Counted from the first letter of the stretch, positions 9,957-20,304 are shown. The stretch is DNA of 64,000 nt from Schaalia sp. ZJ405 (GCF_011038885.2 NZ_CP064952.1:496001-560000); one strand, 5' to 3'. Notes: generated by a model from the sequence alone, not told the origin. Program-made: numbers and translations.

Positions 9957-9993
9957 CGTACATAGGGGAATAGCTGTAAAACGTTAATACAGC

Positions 9994-10097
9994 TTCTCAT
10001 TTCCGTGGTACTCACTTTGATCGCCGGTCTCATTCCCTTGGCCCGGCCGGACGAGAAGATCCTGTGGAGGCGCTTCGCGCCGAGTAAGGCAGGCTGG
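9994..10097 (+). pseudogene. Remnant of an ABC permease gene 3' end
   Basis: These 104 bases nearly duplicate positions 13610-13714, the last 95 bases of the intact ABC transporter gene plus a few bases after its stop. They would encode the end [10 protein letters not shown] followed by the [10 protein letters not shown] tail. There are only a few mismatches and one deleted base near 10045 that breaks the frame. This is what remains of a second, tandem copy of the transporter gene. The rest is absent, and the A+T-rich carbohydrate island begins immediately to the left, so the island probably replaced the upstream paralogue. Confidence 0.8.
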
Positions 10098-10118
10098 ACG
10101 AGAAGATCTTGTGGAGGC
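10049..10118. repeat. Direct repeat of 23 bp within the junction
   Basis: The 23-bp sequence starting GGACGAGAAGAT occurs at 10049-10071 and again at 10096-10118 with one C-to-T difference, 47 bp apart. Both derive from the 3' end of the ABC permease gene. This indicates local duplication at the boundary between the island and the backbone. Confidence 0.75.
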
Positions 10119-10209
10119 ACGGGAGAGCGCGGCGGACTAACCTCGAAGCAAGACGATGGCGAGAGTCGGCGACGAAAAGTCGGTGAAGAAAACTGAGGAG
10201 GGATTGCCG

Positions 10210-13200
10210 ATGCTTGAATTGCGGTCAGTAACGAAGTCCTACACGACGGCATCTCTGACTCAGGTCGCCCTCGACAACGTGTCCCTTGCCTTCCGGGATA
10301 ACGAATTTGTTGCCGTCCTCGGCCATTCGGGATCTGGCAAAACGACGATGCTCAACATCATCGGAGGACTTGACCAATTCGACGACGGCGACCTCGTCAT
10401 TGATGGAACATCAACGCGTCACTACCGGAACCGTCAGTGGGATACGTATCGGAATAACCGCATCGGCTTTGTTTTCCAGTCGTATAACCTCATTCCCCAT
10501 CAGACGGTGCTGGCCAATGTTGAGCTTGCCTTGACACTGTCTGGGGTGTCCCGTGCGCAACGTCAACGCCGGGCACTTGAGGCTCTAGAACAAGTTGGCC
10601 TCGCTGATCACGTACGCAAACGTCCCGCTCAGCTCTCGGGTGGGCAGATGCAGCGCGTGGCCATTGCCCGGGCGCTGGTCAATGATCCGGAGATTGTTCT
10701 CGCTGACGAACCCACGGGAGCTTTGGACTCAAAGACTTCCGTTCAGGTTATGGATTTGCTCCGCGAAGTCGCCAACGACCGACTTGTCATCATGGTCACC
10801 CACAATCCTGAGCTTGCTCACGAATATGCAACGAGGATTGTGGAACTCACTGACGGGAGGATCACGGCCGATTCCCATCCTTTCGTCCCGGGAACCGTTC
10901 AGGCGCGCCCCGCTTCGGCTCCTCGGAAGACCTCGATGTCCTTGGCGACCGCGCTTTCTTTGTCGGCGAATAACCTGATGACGAAGAAGGGGCGCACCGT
11001 GATGACGTCCTTTGCTGGATCCATCGGCATCATCGGGATCGCAGCGATCCTCGCGTTAGCTAACGGCGTGAACGCGTATATCGCGAAGACACAGGAGGAA
11101 GCCCTCAACTCCTATCCGCTGACGATTCAAGAAACTAGCGTTGACCTGACGAAGATGATGAAGCAGATGCCTCAAGGAACAGGAGGAGAAGGGAGCGAGT
11201 CTGCCGGCAGTCGTGAGGTTGGATCGAGGAAGAAGATCGAGGTTCAGCCGTCAGTGACGTCGATGACTGAATCAACAAATGTTAACGACCTGCGCTCCCT
11301 CAAGGCATACGTTGATTCCAACGGTGGAAAAATCAACGATCACGTGACCGCAATCGAATATGCCTACGACGTTGAACCTCAGATCTATCAGGCGGACACA
11401 TCGGAGGGGATCATTCAGGTCAACCCGGATCGTTCGTTTGCGGCGATGAACCAGGCGTATGGCTCGGGCGCATTTTCACTCATGATGACAACGAGTTCAT
11501 TCCATCAACTTCCCAGGAACGCGCAGCTGTACGAAAAGAACTATGAGGTTGTTGCTGGGGATTGGCCGAAGAAGCCGACGGACCTTGTCATGGTTCTTGA
11601 TCAATCAGGCAAGATCCTTGACGTCGATGCCTACACCCTGGGTCTGCGTCCCCACGCAGAACTTGAAGACATTATGGAGAAGTACTATTCGGGGCGCCTA
11701 GGTGATATCGCCGCAGGAAAATCGGGCAATGCGACTGAGTTAGAGGCTCAAAGCGCAGGGGTGTCCCACGGCGCACATCAGGCAACTTTTGGGTCCTATT
11801 CCTATGACGACATCATCGGGACGGAGTTCGCACGAGTCAACGCCGCCGATCGGTACACGTGGGATGAGAATTTCAAGGTCTGGACTGATCGTTCGGAGGA
11901 CGTCGCCTTCATGAAGAAGACGATCGCTTCGGGAGAAAAGCTCACTGTCACCGGCATTGTGCGAGCCAAAGACCCTCAGGTGTCATTACTTCGCCAGGGA
12001 TTGAACTATAGCGCGAAGCTCACCGATGAGGTGATGGCTCAAGCTGCCAGCTCAAAGATCGTTGAGTCGCAGTTGGCGAACCCGACGACTGATGTTTTCA
12101 CGGGAAAGACGTTCTCTCAGCTGGAAAAAGAGGTGAAGACCGGGGCAGAAAGTGCCGTCGACTTCTCCAAGCTCTTCACCGTTGACGGTGAGAAACTCCG
12201 CGCTGCATTCGCTGTTGACTCATCTGCTCTTGAGCGGGAACTGAGCGCGCTTGATCTGACTGGCATGGATCTGTCGGGTGTGTCTCTATCAGCTGCGGAT
12301 CTCTCATCCCTGGATATGTCGGGGCTGGCCGAGGCTTTCGACCCATCGCAGCTAGCCGGTGCTGTTGATCTGTCGACGATCGACTGGTCCACTCTGGACC
12401 TTTCTGACTTGTCGACGATCTACCCACAGTTGGCAAACATTGATGTCGCAGCGCTCCTGAGCACGGCACTCAAGGACGGTGCGCTCAAGGACGGAGCCGG
12501 TGAGTATCTGGCCGGTGCTCTCGTGCCCATCGCGCAGGGGCTGAGTGACGCTCTGCGTCAAGGAGTTCATGCGGCAGGGGACGAGGACGGAGATGGTGTC
12601 CCCGATGTCGATCTTGGTGTCATCGTGTCGCACTACTTCGAGTCCGATGAGGTCAAGAGGCAGATCGATGAGATCGTCAACTCTGATGCCGTCATTGACG
12701 AGGACGTCGTCGTGGCTAACCTCGCGCAGGCGCTGAGGGAGGATCCGGCACTGACCGCCATTGCTCGTGATGTCTCACAGACCTTTGCTCGGGCAATTGG
12801 ACAGCAGATCTCGACGCAGCTCGGTGGCGCCGTTGCGTCCTCGATGAGTCGCGCGATGGGAAACTATCTCTCCACGGCGATGAGCGGCGCAATGACGCAG
12901 ATGATGACGACAATTCAGGACCGGATTGCCGGGTCTCTGGAGTCGGCCATGAGTCAACTCATGGGAGCGCTGTCGACATCAATGAACATGGACCCCGGTG
13001 CTTTTGCGCAGGCTTTTCGCCTCAACATGGATCAGTCGGATCTTGCGGCTGTGATGTCGACGTTCATGACGCGGCAGGTGCCCTCGTATGAGCAGAATCT
13101 GCGGATGCTTGGGTGGGGCGATGTCCACGATCCATCCCTCATCAGCATTTACCCCAAGTCCTTTGACTCAAAGGATGCGGTTAAAGGAATCATCGACTCC

Positions 13201-13704
13201 TACAACGAGGCAAAGACCTCTGCGGGCAAGGAAGCGCAGGTCATCACGTACACGGATATGGTTGGCCTGCTCATGAGTCAGGTGACGAGCATTATCGACA
13301 TGATCTCGTGGATGCTCATCGCCTTCGTGTCCATTTCCCTCATCGTCTCGTCAATCATGATCTCGATCATCACCTACATTTCGGTTCTTGAACGCAAGAA
13401 AGAAATCGGGATTCTTCGGTCGATCGGGGCGTCACGCCGCGACATTTCACACGTGTTCAACGCGGAAACCGTGATCGAAGGACTGCTCGCGGGCATCATG
13501 GGAGTCGTCATCACGCTCGGTCTGGCGGTGGTTGCGAATATCGTGGTCGAACACACCTTGGGCGTGGAGAACATTGCGCAGCTTCCGCTCCTGGTGGCAA
13601 TCGTCCTCATTCTCATTTCCGTGGTACTCACTTTGATCGCCGGTCTCATTCCCTCGGCCCGGGCCGCACGAGAAGATCCTGTGGAGGCGCTTCGCGCCGA
13701 ATAG
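10210..13704 (+). CDS. ABC transporter with fused ATPase and MacB/FtsX-type permease
   Basis: A 1164-aa protein that begins with a complete ABC ATPase: Walker A GHSGSGKT at residues 38-45, signature [15 protein letters not shown], Walker [13 protein letters not shown] first membrane helix follows near residue 275 ([14 protein letters not shown]), then a very large extracytoplasmic region of about 700 residues, then three C-terminal helices and the FtsX-type segment [19 protein letters not shown]. This is the MacB/LolD-like design, used for mechanotransmission or for export of peptides or lipoproteins rather than import. The outer region contains a leucine/serine-rich repeat (about residues 657-750, DLS and LDLS steps) and a calcium-loop-like [14 protein letters not shown] 10210 is chosen over the GTG/ATG codons upstream because GAGGAGGG precedes it. 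A remnant of a paralogue lies just upstream. Confidence 0.9.
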   Translation: MLELRSVTKSYTTASLTQVALDNVSLAFRDNEFVAVLGHSGSGKTTMLNIIGGLDQFDDGDLVIDGTSTRHYRNRQWDTYRNNRIGFVFQSYNLIPHQTVLANVELALTLSGVSRAQRQRRALEALEQVGLADHVRKRPAQLSGGQMQRVAIARALVNDPEIVLADEPTGALDSKTSVQVMDLLREVANDRLVIMVTHNPELAHEYATRIVELTDGRITADSHPFVPGTVQARPASAPRKTSMSLATALSLSANNLMTKKGRTVMTSFAGSIGIIGIAAILALANGVNAYIAKTQEEALNSYPLTIQETSVDLTKMMKQMPQGTGGEGSESAGSREVGSRKKIEVQPSVTSMTESTNVNDLRSLKAYVDSNGGKINDHVTAIEYAYDVEPQIYQADTSEGIIQVNPDRSFAAMNQAYGSGAFSLMMTTSSFHQLPRNAQLYEKNYEVVAGDWPKKPTDLVMVLDQSGKILDVDAYTLGLRPHAELEDIMEKYYSGRLGDIAAGKSGNATELEAQSAGVSHGAHQATFGSYSYDDIIGTEFARVNAADRYTWDENFKVWTDRSEDVAFMKKTIASGEKLTVTGIVRAKDPQVSLLRQGLNYSAKLTDEVMAQAASSKIVESQLANPTTDVFTGKTFSQLEKEVKTGAESAVDFSKLFTVDGEKLRAAFAVDSSALERELSALDLTGMDLSGVSLSAADLSSLDMSGLAEAFDPSQLAGAVDLSTIDWSTLDLSDLSTIYPQLANIDVAALLSTALKDGALKDGAGEYLAGALVPIAQGLSDALRQGVHAAGDEDGDGVPDVDLGVIVSHYFESDEVKRQIDEIVNSDAVIDEDVVVANLAQALREDPALTAIARDVSQTFARAIGQQISTQLGGAVASSMSRAMGNYLSTAMSGAMTQMMTTIQDRIAGSLESAMSQLMGALSTSMNMDPGAFAQAFRLNMDQSDLAAVMSTFMTRQVPSYEQNLRMLGWGDVHDPSLISIYPKSFDSKDAVKGIIDSYNEAKTSAGKEAQVITYTDMVGLLMSQVTSIIDMISWMLIAFVSISLIVSSIMISIITYISVLERKKEIGILRSIGASRRDISHVFNAETVIEGLLAGIMGVVITLGLAVVANIVVEHTLGVENIAQLPLLVAIVLILISVVLTLIAGLIPSARAAREDPVEALRAE

Positions 13705-13757
13705 GGCCGGCTGGGGCGTACAGTGATGAGTGTTCGATACTGACGAGAGGAAATGTC

Positions 13758-14342
13758 ATGCCGACTCCAACTCCGTGCGTCACCGATCAGAGCGTCGCCG
13801 TTCTCATCGCGTCAGGACTTGAAGAGGTCGAGGCCTTAGCCGTGGTGGATGTTCTCTATCGCGCAGGCATTCGCTCAGACCTCATCGCCGTTGGTGACCA
13901 GCTGGAAATCGAATCCAGCCACGGCATCCGCTTGATCTGTGAACGCCTCCTGTCCGACACTGACCTGTCGGACTACTCACTCGTTTTTCTCCCCGGCGGA
14001 TTGCCCGGGACCCTCAACCTGGGTGACTGCGATGCTGTCACAGCGGAAGTTCGACGGCGAGGAGAAACAGGCGAGCTCATCTCAGCGATCTGTGCGGCTC
14101 CCTCGGTTCTTGCCCAGGCGGGAATACTTGATGGAATCCGTGCGACAGCGAACCCGGGATTTATGGATGCGATCGCCCAAGGAGGTGCGGTGATCAGCGA
14201 GGACGCCGTCGTTCACGACGGGGCGGTTATCACGTCCCGAGGAATGGGGACGGCGGTTGAGTTGGGATTAGAGATCGTCCAGACACTTCTGGGGGACGAC
14301 GCCGTTGCGGAGGTCAAGAAAGGAATCGTCTACCAGCGGTAG
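13758..14342 (+). CDS. DJ-1/PfpI family protein
   Basis: A 194-aa single-domain protein of the DJ-1/ThiJ/PfpI superfamily. The elbow cysteine is Cys112 in SAICAAPSVLA, and the conserved glutamate is Glu25 in GLEEVEA, matching the Cys106/Glu18 pair of human DJ-1. PGGLPGTLNL and ITSRGMGTAVELG are further family motifs. Members act as deglycases, glyoxalases or redox-sensing chaperones; the YajL/DJ-1 branch fits best by length. It starts 53 bp after the ABC transporter with AGAGGAAA before the ATG, and tatD follows after 21 bp. The precise activity is not determined by sequence. Confidence 0.88.
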   Translation: MPTPTPCVTDQSVAVLIASGLEEVEALAVVDVLYRAGIRSDLIAVGDQLEIESSHGIRLICERLLSDTDLSDYSLVFLPGGLPGTLNLGDCDAVTAEVRRRGETGELISAICAAPSVLAQAGILDGIRATANPGFMDAIAQGGAVISEDAVVHDGAVITSRGMGTAVELGLEIVQTLLGDDAVAEVKKGIVYQR

Positions 14343-14363
14343 CTTGAGGGACGACACGCATCA

Positions 14364-15284
14364 ATGGGGAAGAACTCGAAAAAATCACGGACATGGCCCA
14401 GTCTTCCAAGCCCGCTGGCTGCGCCCGTCATTGATAATCACACGCACCTGGCAACTCACGAACTCGCTATTCCGAAAGCCTCGGATGTTCGCCCAAGTGT
14501 CGAAACGCAGATCGAATGGGCTCGACAGGTCGGGGTTGTTGGTGCAATCACCTCTGCGTGCGAACTTCCGGAGTTCCAACCCACGTGTGAACTGGCACGT
14601 CAGCTTACGGGGGTGCGCGTCGCCGTGGCGATCCATCCAAACGAAGCGGCCCTGCATGCAGGACACGCGGACCCATCCCCCGATGGACTGACGCCACAGC
14701 CCCTGAGCCACCATGTTCCCCTCGTTGACGCACTCGTCGAGGTCGAGCAGGCACTCAAGGATCCGATGGTTGTTGCTGTTGGAGAGACAGGACTTGACTA
14801 TTTCCGTACCGCGCAGCCTGGACGAACAGCCCAGATTGAATCCTTCCGTTCTCATCTCCAACTTGCCCGTGAGGTGGATCTTCCCGTGCAGATCCACGAT
14901 CGGGACGCTCACGCGGACACCCTTGCGGTTCTTGACGAATCCGCTGATGTGAGCCAGCGGATCGTGTTCCACTGCTATTCCGGCGACCGAGAAATGGCTG
15001 AACGCCTCAAAGACAACGGGTGGTATGCCTCGTTTGCTGGGCCGCTGACCTATCCGGCGAACACTCACCTGCGTGAGGCTCTTCTCACTTTGCCTCGCGA
15101 ACTCGTCCTCGTTGAAACGGATGCCCCCTACTTGACGCCGGTTCCCGAACGCGGCAACCCCAATGCGTCCTACGTCATGGCACATACGGTGCGAATGATC
15201 GCTGACCTGTGGGATCTTGCCGAGGACGAGGCGTGCCACCAGCTGATGGAGAACACGCAGCGGGTGTATGGACGCTGGGTGTAG
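14364..15284 (+). CDS. tatD: TatD family metal-dependent DNase
   Basis: A 306-aa amidohydrolase-fold nuclease. Metal ligands are visible in order: H-x-H in DNHTHL (about residues 29-33), the glutamate in VGETGLDYFR, histidine in PVQIHDRDAH, histidine in FHCYSG, and aspartate in VETDAPYL. TatD proteins are 3'-5' exonucleases involved in DNA repair and fragmentation. The N-terminal extension of about 25 residues rich in Lys and Ser is slightly longer than usual. Its position just before rpfB, rsmA and ispE is the conserved actinobacterial order, in which metG normally precedes it; here a DJ-1 gene takes that place. Confidence 0.92.
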   Translation: MGKNSKKSRTWPSLPSPLAAPVIDNHTHLATHELAIPKASDVRPSVETQIEWARQVGVVGAITSACELPEFQPTCELARQLTGVRVAVAIHPNEAALHAGHADPSPDGLTPQPLSHHVPLVDALVEVEQALKDPMVVAVGETGLDYFRTAQPGRTAQIESFRSHLQLAREVDLPVQIHDRDAHADTLAVLDESADVSQRIVFHCYSGDREMAERLKDNGWYASFAGPLTYPANTHLREALLTLPRELVLVETDAPYLTPVPERGNPNASYVMAHTVRMIADLWDLAEDEACHQLMENTQRVYGRWV

Positions 15285-15440
15285 ACGGCTGCGCTCGTCC
15301 TCGGTAATAGTGAGAAGTGACACGAAGGGTCGCACGGGCGTACCTTACTTGGTTACCGTTGATCGCGAAGATCCGTCGGCCTCACCGTGCGATACGTCGC
15401 TGGGTGCAGCGCAGCGGATGACGCCGAACAAAGGACGTAT

Positions 15441-16580
15441 ATGCGGATGTGGAATCCGTCGCGATGGACCGTGATCGCGACTGCCTCAGCGTTGGCCCTG
15501 ACCATGATGTCGACCGCGGGAATAGCAGTTGCCTCCTCGTATAAGGAGGTTACGGTCGAAGTTGACGGAGTTTCCCGGCCGATGTCGGGATTCTTCCCAA
15601 ATGTGGCATCGGTTCTCGCCGCTGCGGGAGTTGTTGTCAGTGAGCATGATCTTGTTGCCCCCGCAACCGAGGAATCGGTGAGATCTGGGGATACCGTTGC
15701 CATGCGTTCGGCGACTCGTTACGACGTGGTTGTCGATGGGCGCAGAGATCACGCCTGGTCAACAGCGACATCGGTGGCGCACGTTTTGGATTCCATTGGC
15801 GCGCAGGATTCCGTTGTTCTTGCTGCCGACCGTTCCACGGTGCGGGAAAAGCTTCCCGCCGCCGCTGATGCTCAGACGGTGACGATCATTGCCGATGGAC
15901 AGAGAATTCCGGTGGAAACAACCGACACGAGCGACGTGACGGCACTTCTTGAGGACGCAGGAGTGAGCGTTTCGGCTCTTGATCGGGTGGAGTTCATTTC
16001 CGAGGACGGTGCTCTGACTCTGCGCGTGTCCCGAGTGACGCGCGGGAATGTTTCGACAACGACGGCTGTTCCCTTTACCACCGAGGAACGTGCGGATGAC
16101 TCACTGGAGTTCGGAAAGACCCGCGTCATTGAGGAAGGTAAAGACGGGTCGGTGACCACAACCTCGTACCAAGAGACCGTTGATGGCGAAGTGACCGTTG
16201 ATGTGTTGCTCAGCAAGGAACGCGTTGAACCGGTGACGAAAATTGTTGCCGTGGGAACAAAGATGAAGGACCTAAACTCAGCCGATGGCTTGGCTTCGAT
16301 GTCTGCGGCCAGGGATTCGGCGGGTGCTGCCCTGGTGTCATCTGGCGGGGTGTGGGCTGCGTTGGCGCAGTGTGAGTCGGGTGGTAACCCCGCAACGAAC
16401 ACGGGCAACGGGTTCTACGGGGCCTATCAGTTCTCACTTTCGACGTGGCAGGCTGTTGGAGGTTCGGGTCTTCCATCCGAGAATTCGCTTGCTGAGCAGA
16501 CGTATCGGGCGCAGCTTCTTCAGCAGCGCGCCGGGTGGGGGCAGTGGCCTGCGTGTTCGGCTTCCCTCGGGTTGCGCTGA
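15441..16580 (+). CDS. rpfB: Resuscitation-promoting factor, RpfB type
   Basis: A 379-aa secreted or membrane-tethered wall hydrolase. An N-terminal hydrophobic segment (residues 10-30) is followed by three DUF348 repeats (about 34-75, 92-130, 145-185), a G5 domain (about 196-275) ending KIVAVGTK, and a C-terminal Rpf domain (about 302-379). The Rpf domain has the catalytic glutamate in AQCESGGNP and the typical GFYGAYQFSLSTWQAVGG. Rpf enzymes cleave peptidoglycan and promote regrowth from dormancy. ATG 15441 is chosen because AAAGGA precedes it; an upstream in-frame start lacks a site. A second G5/DUF348 protein with a different lytic domain follows, then rsmA and ispE, as in other actinobacteria. 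Confidence 0.93.
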   Translation: MRMWNPSRWTVIATASALALTMMSTAGIAVASSYKEVTVEVDGVSRPMSGFFPNVASVLAAAGVVVSEHDLVAPATEESVRSGDTVAMRSATRYDVVVDGRRDHAWSTATSVAHVLDSIGAQDSVVLAADRSTVREKLPAAADAQTVTIIADGQRIPVETTDTSDVTALLEDAGVSVSALDRVEFISEDGALTLRVSRVTRGNVSTTTAVPFTTEERADDSLEFGKTRVIEEGKDGSVTTTSYQETVDGEVTVDVLLSKERVEPVTKIVAVGTKMKDLNSADGLASMSAARDSAGAALVSSGGVWAALAQCESGGNPATNTGNGFYGAYQFSLSTWQAVGGSGLPSENSLAEQTYRAQLLQQRAGWGQWPACSASLGLR

Positions 16581-16673
16581 GACCGTGTAGCCGTCCGTCC
16601 GTTCCTCGACAGTGGCTTTCGTTCCCATCAGTAGGGATGTAGGAGAAGCCTTTTCGGGGCGGAGAATATCTCG

Positions 16674-16703
16674 TGCTGGGGAGTAGTGAATCACTCCCCA
16701 GCA
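16674..16703. terminator. Stem-loop between the two Rpf-like genes
   Basis: Perfect 11-bp arms TGCTGGGGAGT and ACTCCCCAGCA are separated by an 8-base loop. It is GC-rich but not followed by a T-run, so it may be an intrinsic terminator of rpfB or a leader structure of the next gene, whose GTG lies about 105 bp downstream. Confidence 0.55.
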
Positions 16704-16809
16704 TTGTCACAAATCGGTTACGATTGACGAGTTGTGAGGGAACGGCGCGCCGCTGGACCATAGAGCAATACACCAAGACATCGATCATGAGATCAGTGAG
16801 GGGCTTTTT

Positions 16810-18207
16810 GTGGGGCATACGCAAACACGAGGTCAGATCACCGAATCCGTGGCATCACGCCTGACCCGCCCAAGGTCAGCACCTCAGGTGATCGTCGGTG
16901 CCTGCGCTGCCGCAACTCTTGTTGTTGCAAGCGCCGCCACCGGTGTCGTCGGGTCACGATCCGATATCATGCTGGAAGTGAACGGCGTAACACGTCCCGT
17001 CACCGTCTGGAATTCCCATGTGGACTCCGTGCTCGCTGCCGCCGGCATCACCGTGGGACCTCATGATCTCGTTCAGCCCTCCGCCGAGGAGACCGTTCCC
17101 AATGGGGGAACAGTGATCGTGCGTACCGCCTCGCCGCACACTCTGTCCGTTGACGGACGCGTGAAAACCGTGTGGTCAACCTCAGAATCCGCCGACGCGA
17201 TTCTCGCCGATGCCGGGTATTCCGGTACTCAGGTAGCTCTCGCTGCTGATCGATCAAGCACTCGACCAACCGTGACGTCGCTCGTTGCTCGTCCTCGTCC
17301 CGTATCGGTGATTGTTGACGGACACGAGACAACAACTCAGGCTCGTCCAGGTCAGCAGACGCATCAGGTCCTGGAATCAGCGGGTGTCAAGGTGTCACCC
17401 CTTGACCGCGTGAGCGTATCGACGGCGGATGATGGGCAGCTCGTGGTGTCCGTTGCCCGCGTCTCTCGTGGAGAAGCCACGCAGACGCAGTCCGTTCCCT
17501 TTACTCAGGAGGATCGCGAGGACGCGCAGATGTTCGTCGGGGAATCGCAGGTGACGACCCTGGGAGTCAACGGCTCGTCCATGACAACAGTCTGGGAAGA
17601 AAAAGCCGACGACGCAGTGGTCCATCGCGTCGAAACATCGGTTGTGAACCTCGTTGAACCGACGACACAGATTCGCTCCGTGGGAACGAAGGACGTCACT
17701 CCTGAGGCTCTCGTTGCCGCGGGAATCGACCCGAAAGCGAAACTCGAGGAAAAAACGGAAGCTGACGGCACGACTTCCGTGCGGTATCGGGCAAAACTTG
17801 GATCCTTGTCCACCCCCGAGGAACTGGCACAATACGTGTCCGGTAGCGAGGCCGCTGATCTGCTTGCGGCGGCACAATCTGCGGGTGTGCCACTGACGTA
17901 TTCGGGTGAGGACCCCCGATCAATTGCGCAGGGCCTCGTCAGCGGTCGCGGATGGTCGTCCTCAGAGTTCCAGTGCCTCGTGACCTTGTGGAACCGGGAA
18001 TCGGGGTGGAACCCCTACGCGGCGAACCCCTCCTCGGGGGCCTACGGTATTCCCCAGGCTCTGCCCGGAACGAAGATGGCGTCCGCCGGTGCAGACTGGA
18101 GGACCAATCCTGCAACGCAGATTACGTGGGGCCTTGGGTACATCGCCGGGCGTTACGGAACCCCGTGTTCGGCTCTGGGACACTCCAATTCTGTTGGCTG
18201 GTACTAG
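16810..18207 (+). CDS. DUF348/G5 protein with C-terminal lysozyme-like domain
   Basis: A 465-aa paralogue of the preceding RpfB, with the same N-terminal plan: a hydrophobic anchor (about residues 27-48), three DUF348 repeats, and a G5 domain ending QIRSVGTK. The C-terminus differs. Instead of an Rpf domain it has the SLT-type transglycosylase module seen in many actinobacteria, with the likely catalytic glutamate in LWNRESGWNP, then GAYGIPQALPGTKMASAG and WGLGYIAGRYG. It should bind and cut peptidoglycan at the cell surface. The start is a GTG with GAGGGGC just upstream. Tandem placement points to duplication followed by exchange of the catalytic domain. The family is well supported; the exact bond cleaved is inferred. 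Confidence 0.88.
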   Translation: MGHTQTRGQITESVASRLTRPRSAPQVIVGACAAATLVVASAATGVVGSRSDIMLEVNGVTRPVTVWNSHVDSVLAAAGITVGPHDLVQPSAEETVPNGGTVIVRTASPHTLSVDGRVKTVWSTSESADAILADAGYSGTQVALAADRSSTRPTVTSLVARPRPVSVIVDGHETTTQARPGQQTHQVLESAGVKVSPLDRVSVSTADDGQLVVSVARVSRGEATQTQSVPFTQEDREDAQMFVGESQVTTLGVNGSSMTTVWEEKADDAVVHRVETSVVNLVEPTTQIRSVGTKDVTPEALVAAGIDPKAKLEEKTEADGTTSVRYRAKLGSLSTPEELAQYVSGSEAADLLAAAQSAGVPLTYSGEDPRSIAQGLVSGRGWSSSEFQCLVTLWNRESGWNPYAANPSSGAYGIPQALPGTKMASAGADWRTNPATQITWGLGYIAGRYGTPCSALGHSNSVGWY

Positions 18208-18257
18208 GCCAACCCCCACCCATCCGTAGCCGAGGTTCTCTCGACTAGAATGACCCC

Positions 18258-19319
18258 GTGACTCCACGCCAACACGACCGATCACCGAGCCGTCGCACCG
18301 ACCCGACGCTGCCTGAGGGAGCGGAACCCTCGCCGACGGGACTCCTGGGGCCGCTGGAAGTCCGCGCAATCTCTCAGGCCTTGGGGATCCGCCCCACGAA
18401 GATACTGGGACAGAATTTCGTTCACGACGCCGGCACGGTTCGTCGTATCGTCCGCGCTGCACACGTGAGCGAGGGCGATGAGGTTCTTGAAGTTGGGCCG
18501 GGACTTGGCTCGCTGACACTTGCGCTTCTCGAAGCGGGGGCACGCGTGCGTGCTGTTGAGATCGATCCACCTCTGGCACACGCTCTGCCCGAAACCGTGC
18601 GGGCTCGCATGCCTGAGGCTGCTGATCGCTTCCACGTGGTGACGATGGATGCAACACGTGTGCGCGGAGTCGAGGACCTTGGGGTGGAATGGCCGGCGCC
18701 AACAAAACTCGTTGCCAATCTTCCCTACAACGTTGCCGTTCCCGTTCTCTTGGCGATGCTTCAGACATTCCCGACATTGACGGATGTCCTGGTCATGGTG
18801 CAGGCCGAAGTTGCGGACCGTCTTGCGGCGACCGAGGGGAACAGGATCTACGGTGTTCCCTCTGTGAAAGCCTCGTGGTACGGCACAGTTGAACGTGCGG
18901 GAACGATCGGGCGAAGCGTTTTCTGGCCGGTCCCCAATGTTGATTCGGCGCTGGTGCATATTCGGCGCTACGACGAGCCCCTGGGGGACGGCGCCCTGCG
19001 TGATGCCACCTTTGAGGTGTGCGACGTAGCTTTCGGGCAACGCAGGAAAACATTGAGGGCGGCGCTCAAATCCTGGGCGGGTTCGCCCTCGGCAGCTGAA
19101 ACGCTCCTCGAAGAGGCGGGGATCGACCCGTCGGCACGCGGAGAAACTTTGTCTATCTCCGACTTTGTCTCACTCGGAGAGGCCGTCCTCACATTGCGCG
19201 CCACGGGGCAACTCCCTAAAGCCCCCGCACCGCGGACTCCAGCGGATCGCAAGAACACCCGAGCTTCGTCCTCGTCAACGAACCACAGCGATACACGTGA
19301 GGGCGAAACGGATGCGTGA
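18258..19319 (+). CDS. rsmA: 16S rRNA dimethyladenosine transferase RsmA/KsgA
   Basis: A 353-aa SAM-dependent methyltransferase that dimethylates the two adjacent adenines in the 3' terminal hairpin of 16S rRNA during small-subunit maturation. The entry motif [10 protein letters not shown], the SAM-binding motif [12 protein letters not shown], the acidic residue in AVEID, and the catalytic NLPYN are all present. The N- and C-terminal tails are longer and less conserved than in E. coli KsgA (273 aa), as is usual in Actinomycetaceae. The start is GTG. The stop overlaps the ispE start by 8 bases, so the two are translationally coupled. Confidence 0.95.
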   Translation: MTPRQHDRSPSRRTDPTLPEGAEPSPTGLLGPLEVRAISQALGIRPTKILGQNFVHDAGTVRRIVRAAHVSEGDEVLEVGPGLGSLTLALLEAGARVRAVEIDPPLAHALPETVRARMPEAADRFHVVTMDATRVRGVEDLGVEWPAPTKLVANLPYNVAVPVLLAMLQTFPTLTDVLVMVQAEVADRLAATEGNRIYGVPSVKASWYGTVERAGTIGRSVFWPVPNVDSALVHIRRYDEPLGDGALRDATFEVCDVAFGQRRKTLRAALKSWAGSPSAAETLLEEAGIDPSARGETLSISDFVSLGEAVLTLRATGQLPKAPAPRTPADRKNTRASSSSTNHSDTREGETDA

Positions 19320-20304
19320 AGTTGTTGCCTCGGCACCGGGGAAAGTGAATTTGACGTTGCGTGTTGGCCCTGCGGCAGCCGACGGATATCATCCCCTCAT
19401 CAGTGTCTTTGAGGCGCTCAATCTGCGTGAAACGGTGACCGTGCGCACCGCGAAAGGCGCGGGGATCCGCGTGAAGACAACCGCCTACACCGCTGATGGG
19501 TGCATTGATCACCGCACGACCAGCCTCATGGCTGATCTTCCCCCCGACGGCAATCTCGCGGTCAAAGCAGCGAAGCTTCTCCAGAAACTCGCGATGACGA
19601 GCCAGTGGGGAGCAACCGCCGCGGGACTGACGATCGACATTGATAAGCGGGTTCCAGTGGCCGGTGGCATGGCTGGGGGATCGGCAGATGCTGCGGCCAC
19701 CCTCGTTGCATGCAACGAACTGTGGGGGCTTGGACTCTCCGACGACCAACTCCACCAGCTGGGACGAAGCCTTGGAGCTGACGTTCCCGCGTGCCTGAGC
19801 GGAGGAATAGCTCTGGGACGAGGACGAGGCGACACCATGACGCTGCTCGTTGACCCGGCCAACGCCAAGGCCTCGGTACCCACGCATCACTGGGTCATTG
19901 CTCTGGCTCACGCAGGTCTGTCCACCCCCGAAGTTTTTCGGACCCTCGACGCGGCTGGCGGTCCGCACGGCGGCTGGGCCCTGACAGAGCACACGGAATC
20001 TGAAATACGCGCGCTGACGGGCAACTCACCCACTGAGCTGTCAGCCGTACTGATGAATGATCTGACAGACGCAGCCCTACGGATCATGCCTGAGCTTCGC
20101 GCCACGATGGATGCGGCGAAGAAGGCCGGGGCCCTCGCTGTGCAGCTGTGCGGCTCGGGGCCGTCAATTGCCCTGCTTGCAGCGGACGCTCAACACGCCC
20201 GCGACCTCGCGGATGCGCTGGTGAAAGAACCTCACGTCGCCCAGGCGGTCGTCGCATCCGGTCCGGCTGAAGGAGCTCGAATCGATGAAGTGAAGGAAGA
20301 CTGA
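19312..20304 (+). CDS. ispE: 4-diphosphocytidyl-2-C-methyl-D-erythritol kinase
   Basis: A 330-aa GHMP kinase of the non-mevalonate (MEP) isoprenoid pathway, phosphorylating the 2-position of CDP-methylerythritol. It has [13 protein letters not shown] at the N-terminus, the glycine-rich ATP loop [16 protein letters not shown], and the C-terminal [15 protein letters not shown] 19312 lies inside the end of rsmA (ATGCGTGA overlap). A longer in-frame extension upstream would overlap rsmA by 150 bp and is rejected. The stop forms TGATG with the ABC-F start, giving a tightly coupled rsmA-ispE-ABC-F operon. Confidence 0.95.
   Translation: MREVVASAPGKVNLTLRVGPAAADGYHPLISVFEALNLRETVTVRTAKGAGIRVKTTAYTADGCIDHRTTSLMADLPPDGNLAVKAAKLLQKLAMTSQWGATAAGLTIDIDKRVPVAGGMAGGSADAAATLVACNELWGLGLSDDQLHQLGRSLGADVPACLSGGIALGRGRGDTMTLLVDPANAKASVPTHHWVIALAHAGLSTPEVFRTLDAAGGPHGGWALTEHTESEIRALTGNSPTELSAVLMNDLTDAALRIMPELRATMDAAKKAGALAVQLCGSGPSIALLAADAQHARDLADALVKEPHVAQAVVASGPAEGARIDEVKED

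Noticed and set aside
14385..15335. 316-codon minus-strand frame opposite tatD
   Set aside because: It is antisense to an intact metal-dependent nuclease gene and shows no domain.
15285..16809. Possible ydaO/c-di-AMP riboswitch before the Rpf-like genes
   Set aside because: Such riboswitches control rpf genes in some actinobacteria, but I could not find the conserved core in either leader.
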